Shown here: positions 1 through 11,510 of the stretch, in pieces
Numbering within the stretch: the first letter of the stretch is position 1
Layout: the number at the start of each line of letters is the position of its first letter
Source: Actinostola sp. cb2023
Lineage: Eukaryota; Cnidaria; Anthozoa; Actiniaria; Actinostolidae
DNA length: 64,000 bases
Reading direction: 5' to 3'
NCBI GenBank assembly: GCA_033675265.1
Contig: JAUJYZ010001291.1
Coordinates: 83,501 to 147,500 of the forward strand
Position numbers and translations under genes: made by a program
Notes under the pieces: model-generated
Database searches by the model: none
What the model was told of the DNA's origin: nothing
The model's input: only the letters and a program-made list of their open reading frames with translations

Positions 1-898
1 AGGAATGAAATGAAAGTATAGAACCTCGTCTTATATACTATGACATTTTCAAAGTCCTTTGGGGTCTCAGCAAAAGAAATATCAGAGAAGTATTTTTAGT
101 GATATATTTTTTTGTGAACACTATTAACTTTAGGAAATAGCGCTATATAAATATAATTATTATTATTACAATGTGGTGGTGAGTATATGGTACACTGCTG
201 ACCATTGTAATAATAACTAGTAAATTAATGGCATGGTAAGCTGAATATTATAATAATATTATTATTACTGTGCAATTCAGCTATATAGTGACAGTATTTC
301 CTTTTTGAAATATCATGCATGTTTGTTCAAGGATGTGCTTGATCTGACAAGAATAATAATACATTTGTAGCAGAAAAGTATTACTTTATTTACAAAGTTC
401 AAACTGTTTACAAAAGTACAAGAGAGAATAATCATTTTTTAAATTATATTTTCACAATCATGAGGAAAACACGAGTGGAAAACACAATAGAAAGCATAAC
501 CGTAGGAGAATTTGCAATTCAGATACAAAATCATCTTCATTTGCATACACTTCACTTTTGTTTTGAAAACCAAATGTAATCTTGAAAATTAGAATACAAC
601 ATGATTTTATACATCTAGATGCATATGATAAGTCTGATACAATATTCGCATCGGTACTGTTTGGGAATTGAATTGAATTTATTATTATTCTATTTTAATA
701 GCATCAATACTTTTTTTTGTGTGTGTATTTTAGGATTTTGAATATAGCCAGAATGCAATCTGGAACTCCTAATACATATTATTATTATTATTATTTAGGT
801 TTCATTAATAATACCATGTAGTTAGTTACTAAATGGTTTCTATACATATTATATTACCGGTATATGTATAGGAATATATTATATTATAGTAAGCTTTA
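1..898. other. AT-rich intergenic stretch, no gene seen
   Basis: This stretch is AT-rich with short ATT/TAT microsatellites (around 150-175, 250-270 and 780-795). The text near 140-170 (a GCGCTATATAAATA-like string followed by ATT repeats) resembles the 3' tail of tRNA-derived SINEs, but no head is visible. No coding signal was recognised. Confidence 0.5.
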
Positions 899-1172
899 AT
901 GTCCGTGAAATAGTATTATTACTAAATAGTACTAAATAGTGTTATCTCCATTGTTTTCTATTGTTTCATCAGTGCTATCAGGGCTCGACACTAGCAGTAG
1001 TCTGCTAGTCTCAGACTAGTGAAAGTTTGCTGTGGACTAGTGAAAATCTTATCAATTAGACCTAGGGACTAGTAATTATCCACAGTCACTAGCCCAAGGA
1101 CTAGTACCTCAAAAAGTTAGTGTCGAGCCCTGGCTATTTAGTACTAATTAGTTAGTACTGTTTCACGGACAT
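899..1172. mobile_element. Outer MITE interrupted by a second element
   Basis: Inverted ends are visible: ATGTCCGTGAAATAGTA at the left and the complement ending TTTCACGGACAT at the right, with further complementary ACTAAATAGTACTAAATAG text inside. The element is non-coding. A different inverted-repeat element (979-1132) sits inside it, so the order of insertion can be read directly. Confidence 0.7.
979..1132. mobile_element. hAT-like MITE nested in the 899-1172 element
   Basis: The ends are CAGGGCTCGACACTA and its complement TAGTGTCGAGCCCTG, which begin with CAGGG as is common for hAT superfamily ends. The five bases GCTAT flank both sides (974-978 and 1133-1137) as a possible target duplication, shorter than the 8 bp usual for hAT. 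No transposase is present. Confidence 0.7.
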
Positions 1173-1411
1173 ATGGTTTGCACTCTAACCATGACATTGC
1201 ATCAGTTGATGCAAGTATTCAATAGTGTATAAACAGGCTAAGTCATGAATGCTGTGTCTGAACACATCTAGGACTAAAGCATTCTTTGAATTACTTCATG
1301 TTCTCAATTTCTTCAGTCTTGTTGAACTTTGTAATTCAAATTGGACTGATTTCATCACAAATGTAATGTGCTTTGAAGTAGATATACTATACATCACTTG
1401 GTTCATGCACA

Positions 1412-1795
1412 TGGGGGGAGGGGGGGGGGATCCCATATATAAAGTGGTTGGGAAGCTCGTCGGAATTTTGAAAATGAGTTCCCTAATAGGTACCTGTGTC
1501 TTGCCCAGGTGGGCATGGCAACAAATAATTTTTACCCCTAAAGGGTACCATCTCTAAAGTGACAAAAGCTACAACTGTCATTCTGGCTGTCATTATCTTA
1601 TCTCGGGTATCTTTTTTACTGACAAACGCCCTAATAAATGGTACCAGCTTAGTCTCTTGTGGGTCTTTTAGATTTGTGACACCCTAAGAGGTACCAAATC
1701 GCAGATCTGGACCCCATCCCCCCTCCCGTCCCCCCGTCTTCCGAACCCCATCCCCCCCACATCCCCACTCCCGTCTTCCCCCATTCCCCCCACCA
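1412..1795. mobile_element. G/C-tract-bounded repeat element
   Basis: The element starts with a G-rich tract and ends in a C-rich tract (about 1720-1795). Inside it shares text with the element at 38640-39360, for example AATTTTGAAAATGAG, the AGGTACC motifs and GACACCCTAA. It is a second, diverged copy of that family and has no coding content. Confidence 0.5.
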
Positions 1796-3374
1796 GATAA
1801 GTCCTATCTAGACTGATTCCATAGATTTGTTAATTAAAATATATGTAGAGAAGTTTCCACTATAAGCTTTTGAAGCAAGAAAGTAGGTCAAGTAGATGCT
1901 CAGATGCAGGCTACTTTAATAGTGGTGTAGCATTGCCACATTAAGTTATTTTCTTTTTGCACATATATTTAATTGTACACAGATTTAGTATTATTACTCG
2001 GGCCCAGGCCGCAGGCCGCCCGAGTTAGAAAATGCGGATTTCGGTTGTGTAGTAGTAGTAGTAGTAGTAGTTTTGTTCGGCTCCAAAATGACGAGTATGC
2101 GACGTATTTAATCGTATCCGGAGTTTCAAGATTACTCAGCAGATTTGAAAAGATAAACGAGAAACAGGACTCAAGTAGATTTTGAATCTTAGTTTTGAAA
2201 GCAGCTGTAGATCTTCAAGCTATTAAAAGGTCAGGATTCTAGTTCATCGTTCAATGACTAGAAGTGGTAAAAGGACTAGAAGCTCGCTTAAAATATATAT
2301 ATTTTTTTAAACAAACGCGAGGCCGTTATCGGAACCATCTGACCTATGCAACCTCAAGACGTATCATGTTCGTACTCACCGGACTAATAGTCTCCCTCGT
2401 CACTCAACTGTCACTGATTGTCATGACGTCAGAGAAATTATATTGTATTGAAGAAGATGTCCTTGTTTTATTCGACGTTCGAACCGTAACTCGAACCCGA
2501 ACTCGATTCCAAACTCGACGTTTCGGGATCTGAAGCTAGAGAGGGGGCCTTTACACAAACTCATCAAAATCAAATCAATTGAACTCAAAGTCAAAAGGTA
2601 TAATCAAATGAACTCAAAGGCAAATCAAATGAACTCGACACATACATGTATATACATAGTCTCCCTCGTCACGCAACTGTCAGTCATTGTCAGGTCTCTC
2701 CTCGCGCAGCTGACATTGTCCTTGTTCTTCAACCAACTGGCATTCATTTTCAAGTACTTCCTCGAACAACTGACATTTTCCTTTTCACAATGCCCGAGTG
2801 AACGCTCATTGAGCGTCTTGTTATTATATAATTATTTACTGGTAATTTAATATTGGACTAATGTTTTGAAACCTTTTGTGGTTGAGTGCATTACATGTAG
2901 TTGTGCTCAACCAAAAGCAGTTTAAATATTATTGTTGATTGTGCAAAAACTGCAATAAAGATAGGTCAAATATTTTTCTACTAAATAATATTAGAGATAT
3001 CCTGTAAGCAGAGGTCATTTGCAGGGGATTAAATTTCCAGAGAGCTCTCTGCTTGCACGGTGTCTTAGAGACTTCCTCTTTTGGCTGATAGTTGACTAGG
3101 AATTTCTAATTTATTGTTACATATAAACAGTACTTGTAGTAATAATATATAAAGTAATATTTACATTGATATTTTTTCATAATACTTGGATCACATTGAT
3201 GATATAAAACAAGACGCTCAATGAGCGTACACTCGGGCATTATGACAAATTGAGAAGGAAAAGGAATCGTAAAAATCGTACTTCAAAACTTCATCAAAGC
3301 AAATAGGCCATCATCAACGCCACGGACTAAGCAAGTTCAATGTACGAAATTCGGGGTTAACTCCGAGTCGAACG

Positions 3375-3968
3375 TATAACACTTTTATGTTTCCAACTTG
3401 AAGGAAAGAAACGCTCCTCTCACATATGTCACACACGCTGTGATTAAAGATTAAAGCCCATACTAGTTACTCGCTAGTTTAAATTCTCTCTCCTTTGCTT
3501 CGTTTGCTTCGCGATAAATACGCTAAAGTTACACCATACCAGAAGTACATAATAGACACAGGAGATACATACAGTACAATATTCGTGTAGCTACAGCGGT
3601 CGACAAAAGTATCGCGAACACCCCTACCCCCACCTCCAATGTTGAAGCCTTAGCAAATGATCAGAGCCAGCAGTTTGAAAAACAACTTTGTATTGGGGGA
3701 AAGGGGGTCACTGTAGAGCTAAGTGTTCGTGGACTTTTGTCGACCGCTGTAGGTTCCTCAGTGTTGTACTGTATGTATCTCCTGTGTCTATTATGTACTT
3801 CTGGTATGGTGTAACTTTAGCGTATTTATCGCGAAGCAAACGAAGCAAAGGAGAGAGAATTTAAACTAGCGAGTAACTAGTATGGGCTTTAATCTTTAGT
3901 CACAGCGTGTGACATATGTGAGAGGAGCGTTTCTTTCCTTCAAGTTGGAAACATATAAAAGTGTTATA
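3375..3968. repeat. Near-perfect 206-bp inverted repeat arms
   Basis: The arms at 3375-3580 and 3763-3968 are almost exact reverse complements of each other, with a few indels and substitutions. They are separated by a mariner-like MITE. The high identity suggests recent formation or ongoing arm homogenisation. Confidence 0.8.
3594..3749. mobile_element. Mariner-like MITE at the palindrome centre
   Basis: The terminal inverted repeats are CAGCGGTCGACAAAAGT and its complement ACTTTTGTCGACCGCTG. They are flanked on both sides by TA (3592-3593 and 3750-3751), the target duplication of Tc1/mariner transposons. The 156-bp element has no coding sequence. Confidence 0.8.
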
Positions 3969-5324
3969 CTTAAAACTCTCTCTTTGATATAGAAAAATTC
4001 TATTTTTAACAGCATTAACACAATAAAAAATATAAACAGAATGTAAACAAGGATTGTCGACTTCATTTTCGCCTCAGATTTGCCGTGTTCTTCTTGATGC
4101 GATTTCAAAGTTGTTTTCTCACCTTTGGATTTGTCCATGTTGGAATCACACTTCTGAATCAGTACATCTGGCTTCAAGTAATTGTGGTATACATGCTTGG
4201 TTAGGCAGTACTCAGTTGAGTTCACATTTAAGTCAACATTAGAGTTCATTTGTATTATAGTTCTTGAGTTCATTTGATTTGCTTTTGATGAGTTCATGTA
4301 AAAGCCCTGTCGAAAACGCTCAACATCTTCACGAATCGGCGTATGCGTTTGTATGTGAGAGCGTATTTAAGAGGAACTGATGGATGGCTTGCCTTGGATA
4401 CAACATAATTTCTCTTCTGCACAGGTCGATCAACTGCTTCTTTCACTTCTAGTCGTCGAATACGATCACTTAATTAGCACTATCAGTATCTGCCCTGAGC
4501 GAACAATACTTCTATTTTACATGTTTGTGGCGCCATGAATATAGGCTATTAAAACTACTTTGGCATGACCCCAAATTTCGGACATTGACCTTGTTTAGCT
4601 TTGCTTTAATTGATGAAGTTTTGAAGTATGATTTCTACGATTTCTTTTCCTTCTGAATTTTTCAAACGTCGAATCGAATAAACATCCATCATTATAAATC
4701 TGAGAAATGTGTTTCGTTTTATTGCCGGATACTTTTTAAATGGTTATTCACGGCGCGTGACGACAGTCAGGCAGCAAGCAAAGCGATATTAGCTATCTAA
4801 ACAAAATCTACTGAAAAATCAAACCCTTGCTCTCTAGCTTCAGAGACATAATACGAAGCTGCTCAGTAACGGATTATTAACGACATGCTGCTTTCAAAAC
4901 TAAGATTCATAATCTACTTGAGTACTGTGTGTCGTTTGTCTTTTCTTATCTGCTGAGTAATCTTGAAACTCGATACGATTAAATACGTCGCATACTTTCG
5001 TCATTCTTGAGCCGAACAAAACTACTACTACTACCGAAATTCGCATTTTATAACTCGGGCTTCCTTCGGAAGAGCCCGAGTAATAAATAACTTTAAATTT
5101 CTATAAATTGGGAGGTTTCTTGGTGTTGCAGAACACCAGATGACGTTAGACAATGAACACTTTTAAGAACGAGAAGAATGAACTTGAACCAAAACAATAC
5201 CCTGCATACAAAGAAATCTAACCAAGAATACAATGCAGACTGTAGCACCAAGAAACACCCATAAATTGGTTTTGTACAACAATATGCAATTTTTGTACAT
5301 GTCTTTTAAAAAGCATAAATAAGA

Positions 5325-5406
5325 CTCGAGACAGGATTTGAACCCACGACCTTCTGGGAGGTGCCTCCCAGGTGTATGCTCTACCCACTGAGTCACTGGG
5401 AACTCA
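5325..5406 (-). mobile_element. tRNA-derived SINE head
   Basis: On the minus strand the sequence GACTCAGTGGGTAGAGC resembles an A box and GGTCGTGGGTTCAAATCC resembles a B box of RNA polymerase III promoters. The spacing is tRNA-like, but the acceptor stem does not close, and TTTATGCTTTT text follows. A SINE is more likely than a working tRNA gene. Confidence 0.6.
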
Positions 5407-5439
5407 TAGGATGATTGAAGTCACACAAACAGAGTTAAA

Positions 5440-5535
5440 TTCTCAGTGCCAGGTTAGAGCACCTGACTTGTAGTATCCAGATGGTAGCGGGTTCATGCAC
5501 ACTCAGATTTTTTCTGCATCTTTATTTATGCTTGA
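5440..5535 (+). mobile_element. Degenerate tRNA-like SINE head
   Basis: CAGTGCCAGGTTAGAGC followed about 40 bases later by GGTAGCGGGTTCATGC is a weak A-box/B-box pair. It is followed by a TTTATTTATGCTT tail like that of the minus-strand copy 100 bp upstream. The two may be head-to-head SINE copies. Confidence 0.4.
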
Positions 5536-6926
5536 AACGAAGACACTTACAAAAATTCTTACAAACTAGTACCAAGCAACCCTTATGATAGGTTCTGTTT
5601 CCAGCATGTTAGGGTTGACTTTGTTCCTGAGCCCCTACCCTACCCCCCAAGGTTTGCAATGAACCAACACCAGCAGGACTGGAAATAAAGCCTAGATAAA
5701 AGATAACAGTCACTATTTTGAATAAAGACAAGTATTTTTGGATCTTATTGTTGTTTAATTAAATGGTATATTATGTGCACTTTGATTGGTCGAGGGCTGT
5801 GTGTTATTTATATTAGATGACATGACGTCACAAAATCAAGAGTATTAATAATTATATAAAACAAATCTATTCCATTTTGCCATACGTCTGTACTCTTATG
5901 GATGCACAGAGGACGTCAAAATGTGCTGTGAATAACAACACTAGTATATCTCGACTTTGTCTCATTGAGTCCTTTTTTGTTCTCATTTGATTTTGACGTC
6001 ATGTCATTATTTTGTTTTATAGTCAATGTCTAGAAAATAAAATAATGCAAATTTTATAGATCATGAAATTATAGGGTACACTAATGTCTCTCTAATGTCA
6101 CAGATTAACAAAATCACTCTAATTAATGATGTTTCAAAATTTGCTTGGCATTGATGGACTACAGTGTTTCCAGGGCTGTAGCCAGACCCCAGGGACATGT
6201 ATAGGAGAGAGTATTTAGCCCCCCACTAATATAAACACTATACTCATGACTAGTTGTGTCGTCCCTCAAGGTTGTTGATAGGCTGTCGGCAGACATTCAG
6301 TATTTATGCAATAATTGCAATTAAAAACAGTTATTGTTTACTATTTAATACCTGTCATCAAGTTAGCCTGCTTCCCCTTGGACTCAGTGGGCCGCTCGCT
6401 ACCCCGGCCAGTTCCAATATAAAGTGTTGTATACCCACCACGTGAGTGACCATGAGCCAATTAATAATAATTAAAGACATTGTTTATCAATGGGCTAAAT
6501 TAGGGGGTTTCAACTTGTCATTTAGGGGGTTAGGTCCGCCTCAACACTCATTGTTAATATACACCTCAGAAAAAATAAATTGTCGGGCTGCCTGTGGCCG
6601 CAGAAAACGGTGCATGTTTGGTTTACCTGTGGTTGTCTGGCCGTCACTAGTTTCCAGTAATGGCGGATGCTTGTGTGCCACAAACTGCGTTTCTTCGCAA
6701 ATAACTTGATTTTTCTCTGGAAGTTTTAGAAGTACTGCACAAGCGTCAACTAAAACATTTCAAATAATAGCAGCTTGATGAGGAGATGAAGTCTCTTCGC
6801 AGTTTGCGGCAACATTTTGGGCAATTTAATGCAGTTCTTGTCGGCCATGTTTGTCGACTGAAGACGAACGAATGGTGTTTGTTATCAAAGAAAGGTAAAG
6901 ACATAAGTTAAAGCAAACTATACATA
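5536..6926. other. Intergenic stretch, no gene recognised
   Basis: Short frames exist at 6254-6445 and 6446-6709 but neither shows a domain, plausible splice context or composition that would support coding. No strong repeat structure was seen. Confidence 0.4.
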
Positions 6927-7062
6927 GAGTGATTCCAATAAACCTGGGCACTACTAATTAGCTGTCAGTGTTTATTAGATACAAAGGAACAAAAGAGTGA
7001 GTGTCTAATAGTGTGTATTGGTGTAGTCGTTAGTTAAATGCCCAGGTTTATTGGAATCACTC
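6927..7062. mobile_element. Mariner-like MITE
   Basis: The inverted ends are GAGTGATTCCAATAAACCTG and its exact complement, about 24 bp in all. They are flanked by TA at 6925-6926 and 7063-7064. The element is 136 bp and non-coding. Confidence 0.85.
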
Positions 7063-7861
7063 TAATTAAGCTTTGAGAATAATATGAATGGTTTAAATGT
7101 GCATCACTAAAAATCAGTATCTGCTCTGCTCTGGTCTTCTCTTCTCTAGCTGCTCTGATACACAACCAGACAAGACTCGACTCCAGAGACAGACATTGTT
7201 TCTTTCAACTCATGATACAACATCATTGCGAGATAACTTTAAGAAGTAATTGTGCGTGTAACATCCCTTCTTTGCAGCCTGTAAATATCACTGACAAGAG
7301 TTTTTTTAATCACATAAGATCGCAATATTTGCAAAAGCAGGGTTTGATATAGACATAGTTGAGATATAGATAGTTTTATCTATTAATATTTTCTCCTGCT
7401 GACGCACCAGCTATGTATGGTTAGGTTCAGTTCAGTTCAGACATGTTTCGCCGTCCAGCCTTCTCAATGTATGATTAACGATTTAAAAAGATTCAAGCAA
7501 AGCCAAAGGACATTATAGAGTAAAGCACCTACATGTATCATCAGTTATCCCCTTTGCGAAAGGGCCAGTTGAAGTTGTTCATTTCCCCCTGCTACAAACA
7601 AATGCCCCTTCCTAGAGTAGTCTCCTTTGCAACCGTTTTTAGTGTCGTCACGCAAGTTTTCTGAAACCCCCCGAGTGTTTGCATCAGCTATGCAAACATG
7701 GAAAAACGTTTTTATATATCTCTTTTATAAAATAAGTACAACTGTACCATCATTACCGTGTTTGCATAGCCCGATGCAAATATGGGTAACAGCCAATCAG
7801 ATCACAGAGATTTCTGAATGTATTTTATAAAGATACTTTTGGCTCTTCTGTTCACTAACAT

Positions 7862-7980
7862 CCCTGCAAGAACAACGTAAGTGGTCTCTGATCAAAATCT
7901 AAATTCTCCTTGAGATTCATTGAATTTCAAAGGATAATTTGGGTTTTTGATCACAAGTCACTTACTCCGTTCTTGCAGGA
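7862..7980. repeat. Short inverted-repeat element
   Basis: CCTGCAAGAAC and GTAAGTG...TGATCAAAA at the left are mirrored by TTTTGATCAC...CACTTAC and GTTCTTGCAGG at the right. It is about 119 bp, probably a MITE. No target duplication is obvious. Confidence 0.65.
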
Positions 7981-8079
7981 ACCCCTTCAATTTTCCAATA
8001 CATGTATATGTCTTTGGAACAGATGTAATTACCATCTATCTTTTCCCATTTTTCTTATTTTTTCATTAAACTAATGGTG

Positions 8080-8258
8080 AAAACATACACACTGCAATAT
8101 TGTGCACTATGTTGCTGGCATTGATTTGATCATGTGTCTACCTCTGCAATTTGTTGCGTATAATATTGCAGAAGTAAGATCACATTATACTTCCATAAGT
8201 TGGCTCACCATAATATTGGCAGGAGTGGACACATGCTACAATCATTTTGCCATCAATA
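8080..8258. repeat. Repeat related to 36836-37180
   Basis: CACACTGCAATATTGTGC, ACCTCTGCAATTTGTTGCG, ATATTGCAGAAGTA and ATCACATT recur with similar spacing at 36836-37180. This marks a dispersed family, probably a non-autonomous transposon. The second copy lies in an intron of the anoctamin gene. Confidence 0.5.
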
Positions 8259-8260
8259 TA

Positions 8261-9230
8261 CCGTATTCACCGGCGTATAAGCCACACTTTTTTACCGAAA
8301 ATTATCCAAAGTTGGGGGTGTGGCTTATCTGCAAGAACATCGGGAATTGGTGTCATACATTTACATAAAGAAGAAATAATCCATGTTACAACACACTTCA
8401 ACCACTATAGAAAAATCTGAGCCCCAGGTGGGAAACGAATCCACGACCTGCCGATTTTCTAGACGGTTGCTCTACCACTGAGCTACTGGACACTCTATGA
8501 TTATCTGAGGGTTGAGTGTGATATAGCACTGAAATACATCAGTGATGTGACATATACTGAAAACATCAGTTATTAAATGTCAGAATTATGTATATACGCG
8601 GGAATACATACAGACTGTAGATAGAAATAGTATTTAAGTACATATAAATGAATAAAGAAGAAATAACCCACATTACAACACACTTCAACCTTACATAAAA
8701 TTAACATAAAAGTATAAAAGAGTACGCACATCATTCGTGTGTTTATTACTATTAGTTACTCCTAAAAGCATTGGCCGTTGCGTTAAACAAGCAAATTAAC
8801 GGGTGCAAACACCTTTTCAGACAGTTTAACAATCGTGCTAACGGTTTTACTACAAGACCTAATGTGCACGCTAATGAACCTTAGATTTTGGAACTGATAA
8901 TGCCGAAAGTTGGTGGAAAAGATGTTTTGAATCAGTCATGGAATTGTATTGGATCGTGATTTGTGGTATAAAAGAATTCCATTGAAAAAGTGTCTTTATG
9001 ATTACATGTAGTCTTAATAGTATATTACAAAGCTTAAGTCTTTGAAGTATTCTCTGGGAGTTTACGTCCGATAACGCAAAGCATGTAATGTACATGTAGC
9101 TTTTTCAAGATTCCACTTCAATGTGATTTCTATTAATTTTATTCAAAAAAACTTTTTTTCTAAAATTTGCATTGCCAAACTCCGGGTGCGGCTTATGTGC
9201 AAGTGCGGCTTATACGTCGGTGAATACGGT
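8261..9230. mobile_element. About 970-bp element with inverted ends
   Basis: The left end CCGTATTCACCGGCGTATAA and the right end complement (TTATACGTCGGTGAATACGG) are inverted repeats, followed inward by matching GTGCGGCTTAT/GTGTGGCTTAT text. The interior has no transposase and includes a tRNA-like SINE head at 8418-8493. Confidence 0.7.
8418..8493 (-). mobile_element. tRNA-like SINE head inside the 8261-9230 element
   Basis: On the minus strand GTAGCTCAGTGGTAGAGC is an excellent A box and GGTCGTGGATTCG a good B box with tRNA-like spacing. The acceptor stem pairs only partly and the T loop is irregular, so this is probably a tRNA-derived SINE rather than a functional tRNA. Confidence 0.55.
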
Positions 9231-9287
9231 CGCTTGCAACATGTGTCTGTATCATCTACATGTATGGTAAAATCTGCTAATGACAAG

Positions 9288-9354
9288 CTTCATCATGGTT
9301 TCCAACTGTTACCAGAGATTTCAATAGGAGAGGCTACCAGTGATCAACTGTATG
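9288..9354 (+). CDS. Tentative upstream exon of the mS38 gene
   Basis: This is inference. An open stretch between a weak AG (9286-9287) and a GT (9355-9356) encodes LHHGFQLLPEISIG and more. It ends one base into a codon, which is the phase needed by the exon at 9700. No homology was recognised, so the call rests only on phase, position and openness. Confidence 0.22.
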
Positions 9355-9532
9355 GTACTTGACCTCTTATCACTGGCGATTGCTTCTCAGTGCTGTTCAA
9401 ACTTCATTTCAATCTACCAGAAACATAGTAATTTACAAGTATTACATAGTGGATAACAGTCGACCATCATATCTAAATTTGTGAATGAATTTTTGGTTGC
9501 ACCATTTTTGTCAATATGTGACCTTCTCTTGT

Positions 9533-9618
9533 AGCCTCCTATGCAGACGTTGCATGGTGCTTGTGGGGAATGACGGATACCAGAAGCGCCATGCAATGTC
9601 TGCATCTATAGGAGGCTA
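9533..9618. repeat. Short hairpin element
   Basis: AGCCTCCTATGCAGACGTTG at the left pairs with the reverse complement near 9592-9617, and GCATGG/CCATGC extends the stem. It lies in the intron just upstream of the mS38 exon and is probably a small MITE. Confidence 0.6.
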
Positions 9619-9699
9619 TTCTCTTGTGGTGTAGCCCTGGTTAAACTTGCAGCATGTTTTACATCACATTCCATTACCTGTTTTCCATTGTTTTTACAG

Positions 9700-10172
9700 C
9701 TCCACAAGTTGCCAGGGTGATGCTAGTAAACAACACCACATCATCGCCTTTATACCACAAGACTCTATCAAAGCGTGATTCCTTTACTGGAAGTTTTGGA
9801 AATGTCCAACCTTTTTGGCTAACACCCAATGTACCCTACCCAAACAACTTCATAAAGGATTGTACCAAAGAGATAAAACTACCAACCATGAACTCTAATA
9901 CTCCCGGGATTCCTGTCTTACCAAAGGTTGATACAATAGGTGATATCTTCGAGGATAATAAAATCATTGGCTATGAGCCTACAGTGTCAGAAAAGCCAGG
10001 ATTGAGCTGCAGTAATATCTTAAAGAAACGCAAGAAGAAAATGAACAAACACAAGTATAAGAAAAGAAGAAAGAGAGATAAATTCAAGAGGCGTAACTTA
10101 GAGAACATCAAAGAGAGAAAGAGAAGGGCCAAGGAAAAGGCAGCGATAAGAGCTAAGCAAGCTCTTGCTTGA
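9700..10172 (+). CDS. AURKAIP1: mS38 / AURKAIP1-like mitochondrial ribosomal protein, last exon
   Basis: The exon begins after a good acceptor (TTGTTTTTACAG, AG at 9698-9699), two bases into the codon phase, and ends with TGA at 10170-10172. Its C-terminal third is extremely basic, with KKRKKKMNKHKYKKRRKRDK at its core. This KMN-HKYKK-KRxKF pattern is the hallmark of the AURKAIP1/COX24 family, known as mS38 of the mitochondrial small ribosomal subunit, where a long basic helix binds rRNA. The N-terminal part (VARVMLVNNTTSSPLYHK...) is poorly conserved in the family. The mitochondrial targeting sequence must lie in an upstream exon that I cannot place with confidence. The 3' coding end is directly duplicated just after the stop. 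Identification rests on the basic motif and is fairly secure. Confidence 0.8.
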
Positions 10173-10182
10173 GAGATGTGGA

Positions 10183-10260
10183 ATATCAAAGAGAGAAAGA
10201 GAAGGGCCAAGGAAAAGGCAGCGATAAGAGCTAAGCAAGCTCTTGCTTGAGAGATGTGGG
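10183..10260 (+). repeat. Direct duplication of the mS38 coding end
   Basis: About 78 bases repeat, with nearly no change, the segment at about 10105-10182, including the last roughly 22 codons, the stop codon and GAGAGATGTGG. The second copy lies in the 3' UTR. The near-identity implies a recent tandem duplication. Confidence 0.85.
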
Positions 10261-10507
10261 TTTTTATATACCAGTAATGTTCCTTATGGTGTTGATTATG
10301 TATTATTTAAGGCCTGTTGATATATGTAGAAACAAGCAGCGCCGTCTGTCAAGATAAAAGTAGCCATGTGTCCTGGCTATTAAACTTGCCATTGTGTGCC
10401 AACTTATACAAAAAACGTTTGTCATTCCATGTCTGTTCAACAGTCCTGTTTTTGTGGCCAGCTATTGACTTAGTATTCATAAATCTGTGAGGCTGTCTAC
10501 TACAATG

Positions 10508-10648
10508 TTGCTGTAACATATTCCCAATAACAAAGTGAATGAGATTTTACGATTCTACCATTTATGAGATTTTACGATTCTACCATTTAAATAAATGGTA
10601 GAATCATAAAATCTCATTCACTTTGTTATTGGGAATATGTTACAGCAA
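10508..10648. repeat. Near-perfect palindrome with a small internal duplication
   Basis: The left arm TTGCTGTAACATATTCCC... through GATTTTACGATTCTACCATTT is mirrored on the right with single mismatches. The inner TGAGATTTTACGATTC block is present twice at the left. It is probably a MITE inserted downstream of the mS38 gene. Confidence 0.8.
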
Positions 10649-11115
10649 TATCTGACAATCTCTTTGAAGAGAGTGTTATCAAAAATGAACACACCAAATT
10701 TTAGGGCTGTACTACGAAATCTTGAAAAGGTATAGTGACTTGAAATTACAAAGATTTGTGCCAGAAACCGGACTTTGGCCCTAAATGCCTCGTTTCCATG
10801 TATTTTGCACCTTTCAAACCCTTACTACTTTATGATGGTTTCATTTTTATTAATACAGTTTTCGGGGTAATTACTAAACTGTGGATGATCTTTCAATCTA
10901 TTATTTTACCTTTACTTAACTCGTTATTCTTTCAATTTTTGCACATTTATGCAAATTCAAGAAATCGAGTACTGCATAGGGTGTATAAATAGTGCTTCTG
11001 CCATCTGAAAGAGTACACTGTACTTAGAATTCTACAATTTGGGAAGGTTGTGTTGCTATAGACAATATTCAAGAAGTTACATGTACTAGTATGTATTATG
11101 AAGTGAGGCCTTTAC

Positions 11116-11280
11116 CCTGGGTTCCAGAGGATTTTTTTTTCCATGTGGCGAAGGCGAGCGAGAGATGAGTCGGGCCAAGAGACAGGAAAAAACACTTTTT
11201 TTCACCTCCTGGCCTGACTTGTCTCTCAGGGCTTTGCAGCTCGCCTTCACCACATGGAAAAAAATCCTCTGGAATCCAGG
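11116..11280. mobile_element. MITE with CCTGGGTTCCAGAGG ends
   Basis: The left end CCTGGGTTCCAGAGGATTTT and the right end complement (AAAATCCTCTGGAATCCAGG) form inverted repeats, with CCATGTGG/CCACATGG further in. The same terminal motif bounds the C-tract element at 60234-60424, so this is a family. Confidence 0.75.
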
Positions 11281-11510
11281 ATATTGGAGCTTCATTTTCA
11301 TTTTATAGTTTTAACAATGATGTGTATGTAAACACAAAACCAAACATGTTCGTGCAAGGCTTCATGGGCTTGGACACAGGGTCTTCAAAGCATAAATTTT
11401 CAACTACAAATATATGATGTCATTGTGTTATAAGTGGCCATATATGAATAGGGTCTATGGCTGTCATTAGTGGGTGTACTCTGTATATTTTGATCCTTCT
11501 TGTGCCTAGC

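Larger units (their letters stand above)
1994..5083. mobile_element. 3.1 kb palindromic transposon complex with about 200-bp inverted ends
   Basis: The left end (TTACTCGGGC, from 1994 to about 2215) is repeated as reverse complement at the right end (about 4875 to 5083, ending GCCCGAGTAA). Shared text includes the CGACGTATTTAATCGTATC region and the CTTAGTTTTGAAAGCAGC region. Further inside, the ACTCATCAAAA/AATCAAATGAACTC text near 2555-2640 is mirrored at about 4220-4300, and GACGCTCAATGAGCGT occurs at both 2795-2815 and 3210-3230 in opposite orientation. A 206-bp near-perfect inverted repeat sits at its centre (3375-3968). No transposase was recognised. A minus-strand 133-codon frame at 3896-4297 has one hydrophobic segment but resembles nothing I know. 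The parts could be one fold-back element or several nested ones. Confidence 0.65.

Noticed and set aside
3896..4297. 133-codon minus-strand frame with a hydrophobic segment
   Set aside because: It overlaps the inverted-repeat arm and has no recognisable domain. Its N-terminus (NSSKANQMNS) comes from AACTCAAA-type repeats.
5325..5406. Functional tRNA gene
   Set aside because: The A and B boxes are good but the acceptor stem does not pair properly and similar heads recur at 5440, 8418 and 61815, as expected for SINEs.
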